Shown piece after piece: positions 44,645 through 53,516 of a DNA stretch of 64,000 bases. A model generated the notes under the pieces. That model saw only the letters and a list, made by a program, of their open reading frames with translations, made no database searches and was not told where the DNA came from. Numbering within the stretch: the first letter of the stretch is position 1; every line of letters starts with the position of its first letter. The position numbers and the translations under genes are program-made. Source of the stretch: Yoonia sediminilitoris (GTDB lineage: Bacteria > Pseudomonadota > Alphaproteobacteria > Rhodobacterales > Rhodobacteraceae); NCBI RefSeq assembly GCF_003058085.1, contig NZ_QBUD01000002.1, positions 310,001-374,000 of the forward strand. The letters are read 5' to 3'.

Positions 44645-44664
44645 TGATTGATCTTGCTCAATCA
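44645..44664. promoter_or_regulatory. Fnr-type dyad (TTGA-N6-TCAA)
   Basis: A perfect seven-base inverted repeat, TGATTGA and TCAATCA, with six bases between contains TTGATCTTGCTCAA at 44648-44661. This matches the TTGA-N6-TCAA core of Fnr/FnrL/FixK boxes. It lies 207 bases upstream of the orphan gene start and 75 bases upstream of the terminator-like hairpin (minus strand). The -10 candidates downstream (TAAAGC, TAAACC) are weak. Confidence 0.45.
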
Positions 44665-45062
44665 GGTCTGTGACAAAACGCACAATGCGATTTTTTATAG
44701 ACCAATTTTGCTGCGCACCGAGAGCGTCAGCCGGACATCTTGACCGTCTTCCAACGAAAAATGGTGCCACGCATACCCAGAATCGGCAGAATCGGTCTAA
44801 GCAACTGCCGGGAAGCCGCCAACTATGAATGAATTTGCTTCATAAACCGTCCAATCTTTTGGCAAAGCAGCGCCAACCGAACAAAGTGAGCAAAGGTCAT
44901 GCAGCCTTTTTCCAGAACGCGCGCCGAATGAAAGATGCATATATTTTATATATATTACAAATACTTAGGTATATATTTCAACCTCCATCCCCACTAATTG
45001 TAAACCACTTTGGCAATCTACCGCTTAGATTAACCGAAAGTGAACGCCCTGTTTTGTGCCCG

Positions 45063-45093
45063 TTAACAAAGGGTCGGTCATATAATTTGTTAA
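45063..45093 (+). promoter_or_regulatory. Operator-like dyad around a TATAAT for the small-gene/two-component cluster
   Basis: TTAACAAA (45063-45070) and its exact complement TTTGTTAA (45086-45093) flank a 15-base spacer, with TATAAT at 45081-45086 inside the structure. No good -35 lies 16-18 bases upstream, as expected for a controlled promoter. A TTAA-N7-TGAAC element at 45030-45045 is one base from the CtrA consensus. An AT-rich tract (about 44935-44980) lies further upstream. The start codon at 45157 is 70 bases downstream of the -10. In the 718 bases from 44439 to 45156, this, the dyad at 44645 and the hairpins are all I can support. Confidence 0.45.
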
Positions 45094-45156
45094 TAAGTTC
45101 TCAACGCCTTTGGGGAGTGCAGAGAGAGCATATTCGGGACGCAAGGAGTGATGAAT

Positions 45157-45387
45157 ATGTATTTTGGGCAGTTTTACACCAAGTCATCCGAAGTGATGGC
45201 AAGCCCACGCGGCATGTCGGATCCGGCAATCAGTCGCCCAAAGGCGGACGGTTCTCTTGACGATGTCCATCATTCCAGAGATGATTTGGCAGACAGAGAA
45301 AACGGCCGCTTTCCCGAAGTGGACGACATTGTTGATCGGCTATCTCACGACGCGAAAATCGTCACCCTTCGTGCGCAGACGCGCTAG
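45157..45387 (+). CDS. Small hydrophilic protein (hypothetical, 76 residues)
   Basis: A 76-residue frame beginning MYFGQFYTKSSEVMASPRG, rich in Asp, Arg and Ser, without a membrane helix. AAGGAG lies eight bases before the ATG at 45157; another ATG at 45151 is too close to it. It is followed 30 bases later by the PepSY-like gene and then by the two-component genes, so it is probably the first gene of that cluster. I recognise no family. Codon use is near that of the neighbours. Confidence 0.5.
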   Translation: MYFGQFYTKSSEVMASPRGMSDPAISRPKADGSLDDVHHSRDDLADRENGRFPEVDDIVDRLSHDAKIVTLRAQTR

Positions 45388-45417
45388 TTTCTTACGGCCC
45401 CAAACGGGAGTGAAATC

Positions 45418-46002
45418 ATGATGCGCTCTCCTCGGGCATTGATGGTCATCCGCCTGATCTGCCTTTCGTCGTTCTGGACACTTCCGGCCGCAGCCGATGC
45501 TGATGACCGCGAGTTGTCGCAACGCGAATTGCGTACGGCGGTCGCCAGCAATTCTGCTATTGAAACCAGACGTCTTATCTCCGGTGTCGAAGATTACACT
45601 GGCGGTGATGTCGTGGAAATCCGCGCCTTTCTGATCGACAGCGTTGTAACATACAGTGTTTTGGTACGGCACAAAGACGGGCACATCGGGTCGGTGATGA
45701 TTGACGGGCAGACAGGCCGCGCCGTCACCCCGGACTCGCAGGCCGGACAGCAAGTCAGATCACTTGTAGCAAGCGCGCCTGCCGCATCTGGGTCTGAACG
45801 TGGGCGCGCGAACCTAAACGTCAGTGGCACGCGCCGGGCACCTGGAAGAGACGCTAGCAACAACAGTCGAAGCAATCGCAATGACGCTGGCCGCAACGGA
45901 AATAGTGGCCGCGAAAACGGAAATAATGGCGGCGGGAACAGTGGCGGCGGCAATAATGGCGGCGGCAAAGGGAACAGCGGCGGCAACGGGAAGAAGAAGT
46001 AA
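45418..46002 (+). CDS. Secreted PepSY-like protein with Gly/Asn-rich tail
   Basis: A 194-residue exported protein. The signal peptide ends near PAAADA (about 1-28). A PepSY-like segment follows at about 35-105: a helix, then VVEIRAFLIDSVVTYSVLVRHKDGHIGSVMIDGQTGRAV. The last 60 residues are basic and then a low-complexity Gly/Asn/Ser tract of GGN repeats ending GKKK, encoded by GGC/AAT-rich triplet repeats (45900-46000). GGGAG precedes the ATG. PepSY proteins often lie beside sensor kinases; here the response regulator starts 123 bases downstream, suggesting an envelope signal or its target. Confidence 0.75.
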   Translation: MMRSPRALMVIRLICLSSFWTLPAAADADDRELSQRELRTAVASNSAIETRRLISGVEDYTGGDVVEIRAFLIDSVVTYSVLVRHKDGHIGSVMIDGQTGRAVTPDSQAGQQVRSLVASAPAASGSERGRANLNVSGTRRAPGRDASNNSRSNRNDAGRNGNSGRENGNNGGGNSGGGNNGGGKGNSGGNGKKK

Positions 46003-46125
46003 GCAGCAAAGGGTCCAAATCTTACGAAACCGCTTACCGGGGCATCTCGTGAACGCTTCTTTAATTTCTGGATTTTAGCATGTCCTTGCCTCATATTTGC
46101 CACGCTGCACAAATAGTGACTCCCC

Positions 46126-46788
46126 ATGCGTATATTACTTGCCGAAGACGAAACCGCACTTGCACAGCAAATCAAGAGCGTCCTGACTTCCGAAGGTCGC
46201 GTTGTAGATGTCGCTCGTGACGGAGTAGAAGCTCAGTTCTTGGGCGAAACCGAACCATATGATGTGATCATATTGGACATCGGGCTACCGCAGCGCGACG
46301 GACTGACAGTCCTCAAGAGTTGGCGTTCAAAGCAGATATCCACCCCTGTGCTTATTCTGACTGCGCGCGATGGCTGGTCAGAACGTGTGGACGGTCTAGA
46401 TGCTGGCGCCGATGATTACCTGACCAAACCGTTCCACATGCCTGAACTGTCAGCCCGCATCCGAGCGATTATCCGGCGGAAATCGGAGCAGCGCAATCCA
46501 GTCTTTGAAAAGGATGGCATCGTCTTTGACACGCGCAATAATCAGGTCACAGTCAGAGGCCTGCCAGCCAGTCTTACCGCGCAGGAAGTTGCTGTGCTGT
46601 CATATTTATTCAACAATTCCAATAAACTCGTGTCGCGCACTGAGCTTTCGGAACATATCTATGAATATGACGGCGACAGGGACTCCAACACGATTGCAGT
46701 CTTTATCAATCGGCTGCGCAAGAAGTTGGGCGATGGTTTGATCGAAACCGTGAGAGGCCGCGGGTACGTCATTAAATTGGCCCAATGA
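46126..46788 (+). CDS. OmpR/PhoP-family response regulator
   Basis: A 220-residue regulator. The receiver domain has the acidic pocket (LLAEDE), phospho-acceptor Asp51 in IILDIGLP, the ILTARD switch Thr and Lys in YLTKPF. The C-terminal OmpR-type winged helix has SLTAQEVAVLSYLFNN, DSNTIAVFINRLRKKLG and VRGRGYVI. Layout and kinase partner resemble PhoP. Its stop overlaps the kinase start (ATGA). The likely targets nearby are its own cluster and the PepSY-like gene. Confidence 0.92.
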   Translation: MRILLAEDETALAQQIKSVLTSEGRVVDVARDGVEAQFLGETEPYDVIILDIGLPQRDGLTVLKSWRSKQISTPVLILTARDGWSERVDGLDAGADDYLTKPFHMPELSARIRAIIRRKSEQRNPVFEKDGIVFDTRNNQVTVRGLPASLTAQEVAVLSYLFNNSNKLVSRTELSEHIYEYDGDRDSNTIAVFINRLRKKLGDGLIETVRGRGYVIKLAQ

Positions 46789-48122
46789 TCTCGCTCCGGG
46801 CGCGCGCGATCACCGGCGGCGTGATCTGGGCGATTTTTACCATTATTATCGGTGTCTTTGGCCTCGCCTCCTATGTGGACCGACTGGCCCAAGAACGGTT
46901 TGATGAACTGCTTGTCACACGGCACACCCAAGCGGTCATTTCAGTGGCAAAAAGCGCGATGACGCAAAACAGCATTGCGAGCGGTATTGGTGAAGCTTCT
47001 TACAGGCGGCCTTTTTCGGGGCAATATTGGCAGGTCATTGCGCCAGATGGCGAGGTTTTTGTTTCTGAATCGCTTGTCGATGCGCGCCTTCCGCGCCCCG
47101 GCCCCAACACAGGCAAGATATCAATAGCCAACTTTGTCGGCGAGACAGATGAACAATTGCGCCGGATTGAAGAGTGGCTGACCCTTGAGGATGGGTCCAT
47201 CTGGCACGTTCAGGTGGCGTCGTCGCTGAGCAGCCTGCTTCAGGATCGTAATCAACTTCGCGGCAATCTTCTGCTTGCCTTTGGTTTAATCGCGATTCTC
47301 GGGATAATTGGCGCGTTCCTGCAAGCATCTACGACGCTCCGGCCGCTAAATGACTTGCGACGGGAAGTCTTGTCCAGATGGGACAAAGAAGGCGGGCTCG
47401 ATGTCGCGGGATATCCGGTCGAGGTCGCCCCTTTGGTCAATGATATCAATACCCTGCTCGACAGGAACCGCGAAATTATCACAAGATCGCGGCGGCAGGC
47501 AGCGGACCTTGCCCATGCGGTCAAGACACCATCGGCAATCGTGCGGAATGAGCTTGAAGCGTTGCAAAGGAACGGACAACCTGTTGACCAATCAATCGCG
47601 GCGCTCAATCGTCTGGATGCCCAGTTGAACCGATCCTTCGCAAGGATCAGGGCAGATGGCGGAAGCTCTTCAATCAATACCTACACCGATCTTGACATAT
47701 CGCTGGGCCGCATGAGCAAAGCTTTTACCAGCTTGGCAGGCAATCTTGGCAAGGTTCTGATATCAGACATAAGTTCCAATCTGAGGGTCCGGATGGACCG
47801 TACGGACTTTGAAGAAGTCATTGGCAACCTACTGGATAATGCTCTGAAATGGTCCGCCACAGAAATTCGCATTACGGCCCGCGACGAACAGGATCACGTC
47901 GCAATTATCATCGAAGATGATGGCCCCGGTATTCCCGAAGCAGATCGCAAAACAGCGATGATGAGCGGCCAGCGCCTTGATACATCTCAGCCCGGCACGG
48001 GACTGGGGCTGGCGATTGCGACGGACGTGGCCTATGCCTACGGTGGTGAGGTGACACTTGGCACATCAGATCGGCTGGGCGGGCTTAAGGTGACTATCCG
48101 GCTAAAGACGTCCGGTTTTTGA
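46785..48122 (+). CDS. PhoQ-like sensor histidine kinase
   Basis: A 445-residue kinase with two membrane helices (about 7-30 and 163-185) around a periplasmic sensor of about 130 residues. The dimerisation box is DLAHAVKTPSAIVRNEL, with the phospho-accepting His near 242; AVKTP resembles the PhoQ-type SLKTP box. The ATPase domain has the N box (EVIGNLLDNALKWS), G1 (EDDGPGIPEAD) and G2 (GTGLGLAIATDVAYAYGG). It is co-translated with the response regulator. The sensed ligand cannot be told from sequence. Confidence 0.92.
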   Translation: MISLRARAITGGVIWAIFTIIIGVFGLASYVDRLAQERFDELLVTRHTQAVISVAKSAMTQNSIASGIGEASYRRPFSGQYWQVIAPDGEVFVSESLVDARLPRPGPNTGKISIANFVGETDEQLRRIEEWLTLEDGSIWHVQVASSLSSLLQDRNQLRGNLLLAFGLIAILGIIGAFLQASTTLRPLNDLRREVLSRWDKEGGLDVAGYPVEVAPLVNDINTLLDRNREIITRSRRQAADLAHAVKTPSAIVRNELEALQRNGQPVDQSIAALNRLDAQLNRSFARIRADGGSSSINTYTDLDISLGRMSKAFTSLAGNLGKVLISDISSNLRVRMDRTDFEEVIGNLLDNALKWSATEIRITARDEQDHVAIIIEDDGPGIPEADRKTAMMSGQRLDTSQPGTGLGLAIATDVAYAYGGEVTLGTSDRLGGLKVTIRLKTSGF

Positions 48123-48139
48123 CGTCTTCGATTATCGCA

Positions 48140-48405
48140 TTGCACGCCCTCCTGAATGGTAAGGGGTGCCCAAAGAAAAAGCCCCTTTTCTTCGCTACAC
48201 TTCAAAACCGCCAATGTTTGCGCCTGTTGTTTGGTTTCAATGCCTTCTGCGATGACTGACGGAGTATCTGTTGGCCCAATTCGACGATCAAGCCGGTTTG
48301 CTCTGCAATGGGGACAAAGATGTCCGGCCCAATGCTTCCAAGCTCGTCGTAAAACCACCACGCCAAAACCGTTTCGCCGTATCGCACGAAAATTGCCCGG
48401 ACCGC
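48140..48405 (-). pseudogene. Remnant of an EAL-domain (c-di-GMP phosphodiesterase) gene
   Basis: Two adjoining frames on the minus strand hold separate parts of an EAL domain. Near 48405-48260 the translation runs WWFYDELGSIGPDIFVPIAE and on through QTGLIVELGQQI, the region following the EAL motif. At about 48268-48140, in another frame, comes TPSVIAEGIETKQQAQTLAVLKC then KGLFLWAPLT, the end of an EAL domain. The roughly 130 residues between, with most metal ligands, are missing, so an internal deletion with frameshift is clear. No start or upstream partner domain is seen. In the 541 bases from 48123 to 48663 nothing else is supported. Confidence 0.8.
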
Positions 48406-48663
48406 AGGTCGGCAACCCCAAACCGTGCCAGAACATCCAGAAAGGGCGTTGAATTCCGGGCCCGAACTCAACCCTACTCTATATTCCGCGTAGTCATTTC
48501 GGCATAGCGACGCATCGTTTAGAAACCATTGCAGGCACCACTCGAATTGTGACAAAAACCATGCGTGGCGCGCCATCGACCTCCCGATCTTTGGCGTTGG
48601 CAGCGCCGCTGGCACTTGATGCCTGCACGCGCTAGATTGGCGCCAGACAATCAGGGCGAGGCT

Positions 48664-49641
48664 ATGAAAAGACTGACATTACTGGTGCTTATCGTCAGTG
48701 CGATCTATAGTACCTATTGGTTTGTTGGCGCAAATACGGTCGAAAGCCGCGCGGTTGAATCCATTGCACTTGCCCGTTCCGAAGGCTGGGATATTGCCTA
48801 TGACACGATCAAGACAATCGGGTTCCCCTCCAGGTTCGACACCACGATCGACGCCCCCAACGTCACGCCGCCTGATGCGCGCTGGACATGGCAGGCGCCG
48901 TTCTTGCAGGTGTTTGCACTCAGTTATCAGCCCAACAAGATCATCGCGGCATTTCCCAATAGCCAGAGGTTGCAACTGCCGACCCAGAAACTCAGCCTGA
49001 CATCGGATGAATTGCGTGTCAGCGCCGGGGTGCGGCCAAATGCGGACCTGAGTTTTGATGCACTCACCACCGAGGGTGCGGGCGTCAGCGTCTCCTCTGA
49101 TATCGGCTGGTCCATTGCATTGCAGAACGCACTAATTGCGCTACGAAATACGCCTGACATGGACAAATCCTATGATGCCTATGCGCAGATCAACAACCTC
49201 TCATTGCCCAGCGAATTCCTGAAACAACTGAACCAAGGCAATAACCTACCCGCCAAAATCGACAGCATCACCATCAATAGCCAGCTTGGCTTGAATCAAA
49301 CGCTGGACCGACACACGAAGAACCCGCAACTGCAATCCATCACCCTTGAAAACGCGCAGATCGTTTGGGGCACGCTTTCGGTGCGGGCAGAGGGTCGTGT
49401 CGACATTGACTCGACAGGCGTTCCGACCGGACGGATCACGCTGATCACCCAAGACTGGCGCACGATGATCGACATTCTGGTCAGCATGGGTCAGGTGCAG
49501 CCGGGCATCGCGGAAACGCTTAGAAACATGGCCGGAGGTCTGGCCAATGATGCAGGCGTTCTGGAGTTGCCCGTCAGTTTCGGGAATGGCTTTATGTCGT
49601 TGGGGCCCATACCGCTTGGGCCCGCGCCACGCCTGCGCTAG
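48664..49641 (+). CDS. DUF2125 family exported/membrane-anchored protein
   Basis: A 325-residue protein with an N-terminal signal/anchor (MKRLTLLVLIVSAIYSTYWFVGA) and a beta-rich body typical of DUF2125: GWDIAYDTIKTIGFPSRFDTTIDAP, then ALSYQPNKIIAAFPNSQ and a C-terminal GFMSLGPIPLGPAPRLR. The family is common in Alphaproteobacteria and has no known function; the fold suggests a periplasmic lipid-or membrane-related role (speculative). The ATG at 48664 is chosen because it opens the signal peptide. Its stop overlaps that of the convergent YcjF gene by four bases. Confidence 0.82.
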   Translation: MKRLTLLVLIVSAIYSTYWFVGANTVESRAVESIALARSEGWDIAYDTIKTIGFPSRFDTTIDAPNVTPPDARWTWQAPFLQVFALSYQPNKIIAAFPNSQRLQLPTQKLSLTSDELRVSAGVRPNADLSFDALTTEGAGVSVSSDIGWSIALQNALIALRNTPDMDKSYDAYAQINNLSLPSEFLKQLNQGNNLPAKIDSITINSQLGLNQTLDRHTKNPQLQSITLENAQIVWGTLSVRAEGRVDIDSTGVPTGRITLITQDWRTMIDILVSMGQVQPGIAETLRNMAGGLANDAGVLELPVSFGNGFMSLGPIPLGPAPRLR

Positions 49642-50627
49642 TCCCGCCCGAACAGCCCGGTGAGCGCGCGGCGGACCAGACCTGTGACCGATGGCTTTTG
49701 CGTCGCATGAAACGGCAGCGGGCGGCAGACTTCGATGGCGGCCACCCCCACGCGGGCGGTCAATGCGCCATTCACGACACCCTCACCAAATTTGCGCGAT
49801 ATCTTGGACAGCACCCCGCCACCCGCGACGGAACTGATCAGATCATCGCCAACGGCGACCGCACCAGTCGCCACAAGATGGGTGAGCACAGAGCGGGTCA
49901 ACCGCCAACTGCCCAACGTGCCCGCACGCCCGCCGTAAACCTCTGCGATACGCCTGATCATCCGCAAGTTCGACGTGAGCGCGGTAAAGACGTCGGCCAA
50001 AGCCAAGGGCACCACCGCAGTGACAGTCGCAACCTGTCTGGCGGCGGCTTCGACCTCGCGGGCGGCGCGCGCGTCAAGCGGGGCCATCAATATGTTTTCC
50101 GCCAGCCCCAGCAGTCCATCAGCGTCAAGTATATCTGCCTGCCGCTCCGCAAGGGATGTACGCGCCCATGCGGTATCCTCGCGGTTGGCATACAGGCTGT
50201 TCAGCGACCCGATCACGGTGCGCGCCGCCTTCAGATCCTTAGCATCCAGCGCCTCTGCCGCTTGCCGTTGGATCGTGTCCAGTTTGCGCAAACGTCCAAA
50301 GGCCGCCAGTTCGCGTACCGCCAGCACCAGCAGAACAAAAACCAGTAATCCGATCAGAAGGCTGGCGATTCCACCCAGGATAGGGCTACGCGCCAGCAGC
50401 GCATTCACGTAATCCCATGCCGCCAATGACACGATAAAAACCAGCAATGATAGGGTGATAGACCAGAACCAGCGGGCAATTTTCGATGGGCGTCGGGCCG
50501 CAAGCGCGGCCACTTGCTGCATTGCAGCCCCCTGTTCCATCGGCACCAGATCAGGGACAGCGGGGGCCGCTTCGGGCTTGGCCGGTTCCTCGTGTTCAAG
50601 GTCGATAAAGATGGGGCCGTTGGTCAT
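49638..50627 (-). CDS. YcjF-type membrane protein (TIGR01620/DUF697)
   Basis: A 329-residue inner-membrane protein. A proline/acidic N-terminus precedes two adjacent membrane helices (about 59-82 and 88-110), then a soluble DUF697-type region with LRKLDTIQRQAAEALDAKDLKAARTVIGSL and a hydrophobic ALADVFTALTSNLRMIRRIAEVYGG segment. YcjF genes normally pair with ycjX, as here (52 bases downstream of ycjX). The ATG at 50627 has a GAGAG site; a GTG at 50651 is an alternative. Function in the pair is unknown; stress induction is known in enterics. Confidence 0.85.
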   Translation of the reverse strand: MTNGPIFIDLEHEEPAKPEAAPAVPDLVPMEQGAAMQQVAALAARRPSKIARWFWSITLSLLVFIVSLAAWDYVNALLARSPILGGIASLLIGLLVFVLLVLAVRELAAFGRLRKLDTIQRQAAEALDAKDLKAARTVIGSLNSLYANREDTAWARTSLAERQADILDADGLLGLAENILMAPLDARAAREVEAAARQVATVTAVVPLALADVFTALTSNLRMIRRIAEVYGGRAGTLGSWRLTRSVLTHLVATGAVAVGDDLISSVAGGGVLSKISRKFGEGVVNGALTARVGVAAIEVCRPLPFHATQKPSVTGLVRRALTGLFGRD

Positions 50628-50679
50628 TTGACAACTCTCAAAAGGGGACACCGATCAGAAAAACGCGCCTTGCATCTGT

Positions 50680-52092
50680 TCACAACCGGTCCCCCAACAG
50701 GAATTGCGCGGCCTTATCCAGCCGGATATGGGGCGGGCCGTCACCGGGGCGCAGGGTCAGCGGGGCAGGTGCGAAATTCATTATGCTATAATCCGCATCA
50801 AGCCAGTTTTCCGACCCTTCCCGTGCCGGCGCCAGTAAATGCGACGGATCGCTTGGCAGCTTTCCGGGATAAAACGCGGCCTGTTTGCCATTTTCCAGCA
50901 AACGCCCGCGAACCACGTCCAAGGGCCCTTCCTTATGTTCGACGGTCTGTTCCACAGTGGTGCGCAAAGCAGCAATCGACATCGCAGCGGTCTTGGCCCC
51001 TGCGAAATCGGCACGGTCCTTTGCATCCCGCAAAAGCGCCTCTGTGATAGCGGTCAATTGCGGATGCTGGCTGTGATGCAGGTGGTCGGCCTTGGTGGCG
51101 GCAAAGAGTATCTTTTCAACCTGTCGGCCCTGAAAAATGCGGGCCAGAAATGCGTTACGTCCGGGGCGAAAGGCCCCCAATATCCGCGCCATCGCCTCCC
51201 GCAGATCATCAAGTGCAGCAGGCCCCGCATGAATGGCCCCCAGCACATCGACCAAGACGATCTGCCGGTCGATCTTGGCAAAATGGTCCTTGAAGAACGG
51301 CCGCACGATATTGCGTTTGTAGCTTTCGAAGCGCCGCTCAAGCTCGCGCCCCAGCGACCCGCGTGGAAAGCTGTTACCGGGCAAGGGGGCGAAGGTCAGC
51401 ACGGGTGAACCTGCCAGATCGCCGGGCAACAGGAAGCGACCGGGCGAACAGTCGGAAAAGCCCGCTTCACGTGATGCGCGCAGATGCGCGGTATAGCTGT
51501 GAGCCAACGCCTGCGCATCCGGTTCATCCAGTTTTGCAATCGGGTCAACGCCTGCCACCAATGCCAGATATTCATCACCGCTCGGTCGCCCGGCGGCACG
51601 TTTAAGCGCTGCGGCGGACCAGTCGGCATAGGACTGATCCAAAAGCCCCAGATCAAGCAGCCATTCACCGGGATAATCCACGATATCAATATGCACTGTG
51701 CGCGGGCCGGAAAGGCCAGACAGCAATCCACTTGACTGCACCCGCAGGGACAGGCGCAATTCGCTGATTGTATTGGTCCCCTCCGGCCAGCGTGGGTCCG
51801 TCGCCGTCAGGCGCGCCAGATGATCCTCGTAGGCAAAGCGCGGGACCGTATCATCCGGCTGCGGCTGCAAATAGGCTGTGCGGATGGCCCCGTTGGCGGC
51901 AGCGGCCAGTTGCGGCATCCGCCCCCGATCCATCAGGTTGGCGACAAGCGACGTGATAAAGACGGTCTTACCCGCCCGCGACAGCCCCGTTACGCCCAAC
52001 CTGATCACAGGCTCGCTAAACGGGGCCGCAAGCGTGTCGGCCACACCTTCAACGCTGCGTGCGATTTGGTCCGCAATTGTTGATAGCACCAC
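50680..52092 (-). CDS. ycjX: YcjX family P-loop protein (DUF463)
   Basis: A 470-residue GTP/ATP-binding protein. Walker A is GLSRAGKTVFITSL at about 35-48. A G3-like VHIDIVDYPGEWLLDLGLL follows near 135-150, and later QIVLVDVLGAIHAG and FAATKADHLHHSQHP (TKAD as base-recognition motif). Length fits YcjX. No ATG is present; GTG codons at 52092 and 52089 lie just after a GAGGGG site. It is the first gene of the ycjX-ycjF pair and is divergent from truA. Confidence 0.9.
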   Translation of the reverse strand: MVLSTIADQIARSVEGVADTLAAPFSEPVIRLGVTGLSRAGKTVFITSLVANLMDRGRMPQLAAAANGAIRTAYLQPQPDDTVPRFAYEDHLARLTATDPRWPEGTNTISELRLSLRVQSSGLLSGLSGPRTVHIDIVDYPGEWLLDLGLLDQSYADWSAAALKRAAGRPSGDEYLALVAGVDPIAKLDEPDAQALAHSYTAHLRASREAGFSDCSPGRFLLPGDLAGSPVLTFAPLPGNSFPRGSLGRELERRFESYKRNIVRPFFKDHFAKIDRQIVLVDVLGAIHAGPAALDDLREAMARILGAFRPGRNAFLARIFQGRQVEKILFAATKADHLHHSQHPQLTAITEALLRDAKDRADFAGAKTAAMSIAALRTTVEQTVEHKEGPLDVVRGRLLENGKQAAFYPGKLPSDPSHLLAPAREGSENWLDADYSIMNFAPAPLTLRPGDGPPHIRLDKAAQFLLGDRL

Positions 52093-52186
52093 TGGCTGCC
52101 CCTCTTTGCCTTGGGCACAAGATAGGGGTGTGCGGGGACATTGTGTAGGGATTGATTTCAGATGGGTCCGCGCCTAAGCCACTGTC

Positions 52187-52975
52187 ATGCCACGTTATGC
52201 CCTTCTTGTTGAATATCACGGTACCCCCTTTGCAGGCTGGCAGCGCCAAAGCGACCAGCCGTCAGTGCAAGGCGCGATCGAGGCTGCATTGGCCAAGCTG
52301 GAACCGCGCGCACATACCATCGCCGCAGCAGGGCGCACTGATGCAGGCGTACATGCATTGGGGCAGGTGGCCCATTGCGACATGGACAAGGACTGGGATC
52401 CGTTCCGGCTGTCCGAGGCGCTGAATTATCATCTCAAACCCGCACCTGTGGCGATTTTGGCCTGTGCGCAGGTGTCCGACGACTGGCACGCCCGGTTTTC
52501 CGCCGTCGAGCGGCGCTATCTCTTTCGAGTGATTTCACGCCGTGCCCCTTTGACATCCGAAGCAGGGCAGTTGTGGCGGGTCAATCATCCGCTGGATGCG
52601 GCTGCAATGCAGGCGAGCGCTGACAGCCTATTGGGTACGCATGACTTTACGACTTTCCGGTCCTCGATCTGTCAGGCCAAAAGCCCGGTAAAGACACTGG
52701 ATGAATTGCGGATCGAGGTTGTGCCCCGACCTCACGGCACCGAATACCGGTTTCACGTGCGCGCACGGTCGTTCCTGCATAATCAGGTGCGCAGCTTTGT
52801 AGGCACGTTGGAAAGGGTCGGCGCAGGTGCTTGGACGCCGGACAAGGTTGCAGACGCGCTGGCCGCAAAAGATCGTGCCGCATGTGGCCCGGTCAGCCCG
52901 CCACATGGGCTTTATCTGGCCGAAGTCGGCTACCCGCAAAATCCCTTTGATGAGGCAGCTCGCGGCTTAGGGTGA
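52187..52975 (+). CDS. truA: tRNA pseudouridine(38-40) synthase TruA
   Basis: A 262-residue protein that converts uridines 38-40 of the tRNA anticodon arm to pseudouridine. It opens with [19 protein letters not shown], has the catalytic [12 protein letters not shown] with Asp52, [13 protein letters not shown] in the middle, and [21 protein letters not shown] near the end. All these are TruA hallmarks and the length is normal. It is a housekeeping gene, divergent from ycjX. Confidence 0.96.
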   Translation: MPRYALLVEYHGTPFAGWQRQSDQPSVQGAIEAALAKLEPRAHTIAAAGRTDAGVHALGQVAHCDMDKDWDPFRLSEALNYHLKPAPVAILACAQVSDDWHARFSAVERRYLFRVISRRAPLTSEAGQLWRVNHPLDAAAMQASADSLLGTHDFTTFRSSICQAKSPVKTLDELRIEVVPRPHGTEYRFHVRARSFLHNQVRSFVGTLERVGAGAWTPDKVADALAAKDRAACGPVSPPHGLYLAEVGYPQNPFDEAARGLG

Positions 52976-52985
52976 ATGCGTCCTG

Positions 52986-53013
52986 ACCCTTCTGTATCAG
53001 GGTATTGTTATTA
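52986..53013 (+). terminator. Weak terminator after truA
   Basis: ACCCT (52986-52990) pairs with AGGGT (52999-53003) and is followed by the T-rich ATTGTTATTA. It starts ten bases after the truA stop. The stem is short. The remaining bases up to 53183 show no feature I can support. Confidence 0.3.
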
Positions 53014-53183
53014 ATGTCCCGTCGGCGGCCTTCAACTCACATGTGATGTCGTCCCCAATGCTGTGAGCATCCGACCGAGATTGTCGATAGACGGGGCGGG
53101 CGGTTTGAAGCGGGCACGCATGCTTGAAATTATTGCTCGCTGCGAAGCGGAACGGGGCAGGAAGGGGCTCTGGGCCGCCGGTG

Positions 53184-53516
53184 TTATTCGAGTATTTCCA
53201 CCGGCCGTTCCCATTGGATCAAGACAATGCATCCGGTCTCTGATCTGACGGAATGGATTGATCCTTCGGGATTGATCGCCAGATCACCCTTATAGATCGT
53301 GCCCCGTTCGTCGGTCTGCTGGCCTTCCAGCACCAGAATGGTTTCCAACCCTGTGTGTCGATGGCGCGGCACTTTTGCACCGGGCGCATAGCGCAACAAA
53401 GCCGTCGCAGGTTCGCCCGTTTTGATGTGGTGAATATCCACCCCTTCGCGGAAAAACTCAAAAGGAAGCTTATCCAACTGGCCTGGTAGATCCGTGATCA
53501 CGAAGGGGTCAGTCAT
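53184..53516 (-). CDS. Cupin-domain protein
   Basis: A 110-residue single cupin barrel. The metal-site motifs are visible: [21 protein letters not shown] (two His and the Glu of motif 1) and [14 protein letters not shown] (motif 2 with His). Such proteins are small metal-dependent enzymes or ligand sensors. It is the last gene of the amide-uptake operon. The ATG at 53516 overlaps the end of the upstream hydrolase gene by eight bases. Substrate is unknown; related cupins in nitrogen-catabolic operons are often accessory or isomerising proteins. Confidence 0.8.
   Translation of the reverse strand: MTDPFVITDLPGQLDKLPFEFFREGVDIHHIKTGEPATALLRYAPGAKVPRHRHTGLETILVLEGQQTDERGTIYKGDLAINPEGSIHSVRSETGCIVLIQWERPVEILE

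Noticed and set aside
44829-45260. A 143-residue plus-strand open frame across the AT-rich intergenic region
   Set aside because: It overlaps the better-supported small gene at 45157, has no ribosome site, runs through the promoter-like dyad and has no coding-type composition.
45900-46000. Triplet-repeat tract considered as a CRISPR-like or satellite array
   Set aside because: The repeats are in-frame GGC/AAT codons inside the PepSY-like gene with no spacers.
48202-48615. A 137-residue minus-strand frame taken as a stand-alone gene
   Set aside because: Only its last third is EAL-like and the domain continues in another frame, so it is part of a pseudogene.
53032-53232. A 66-residue minus-strand frame after truA
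   Set aside because: No ribosome site or similarity; it overlaps the cupin gene end.
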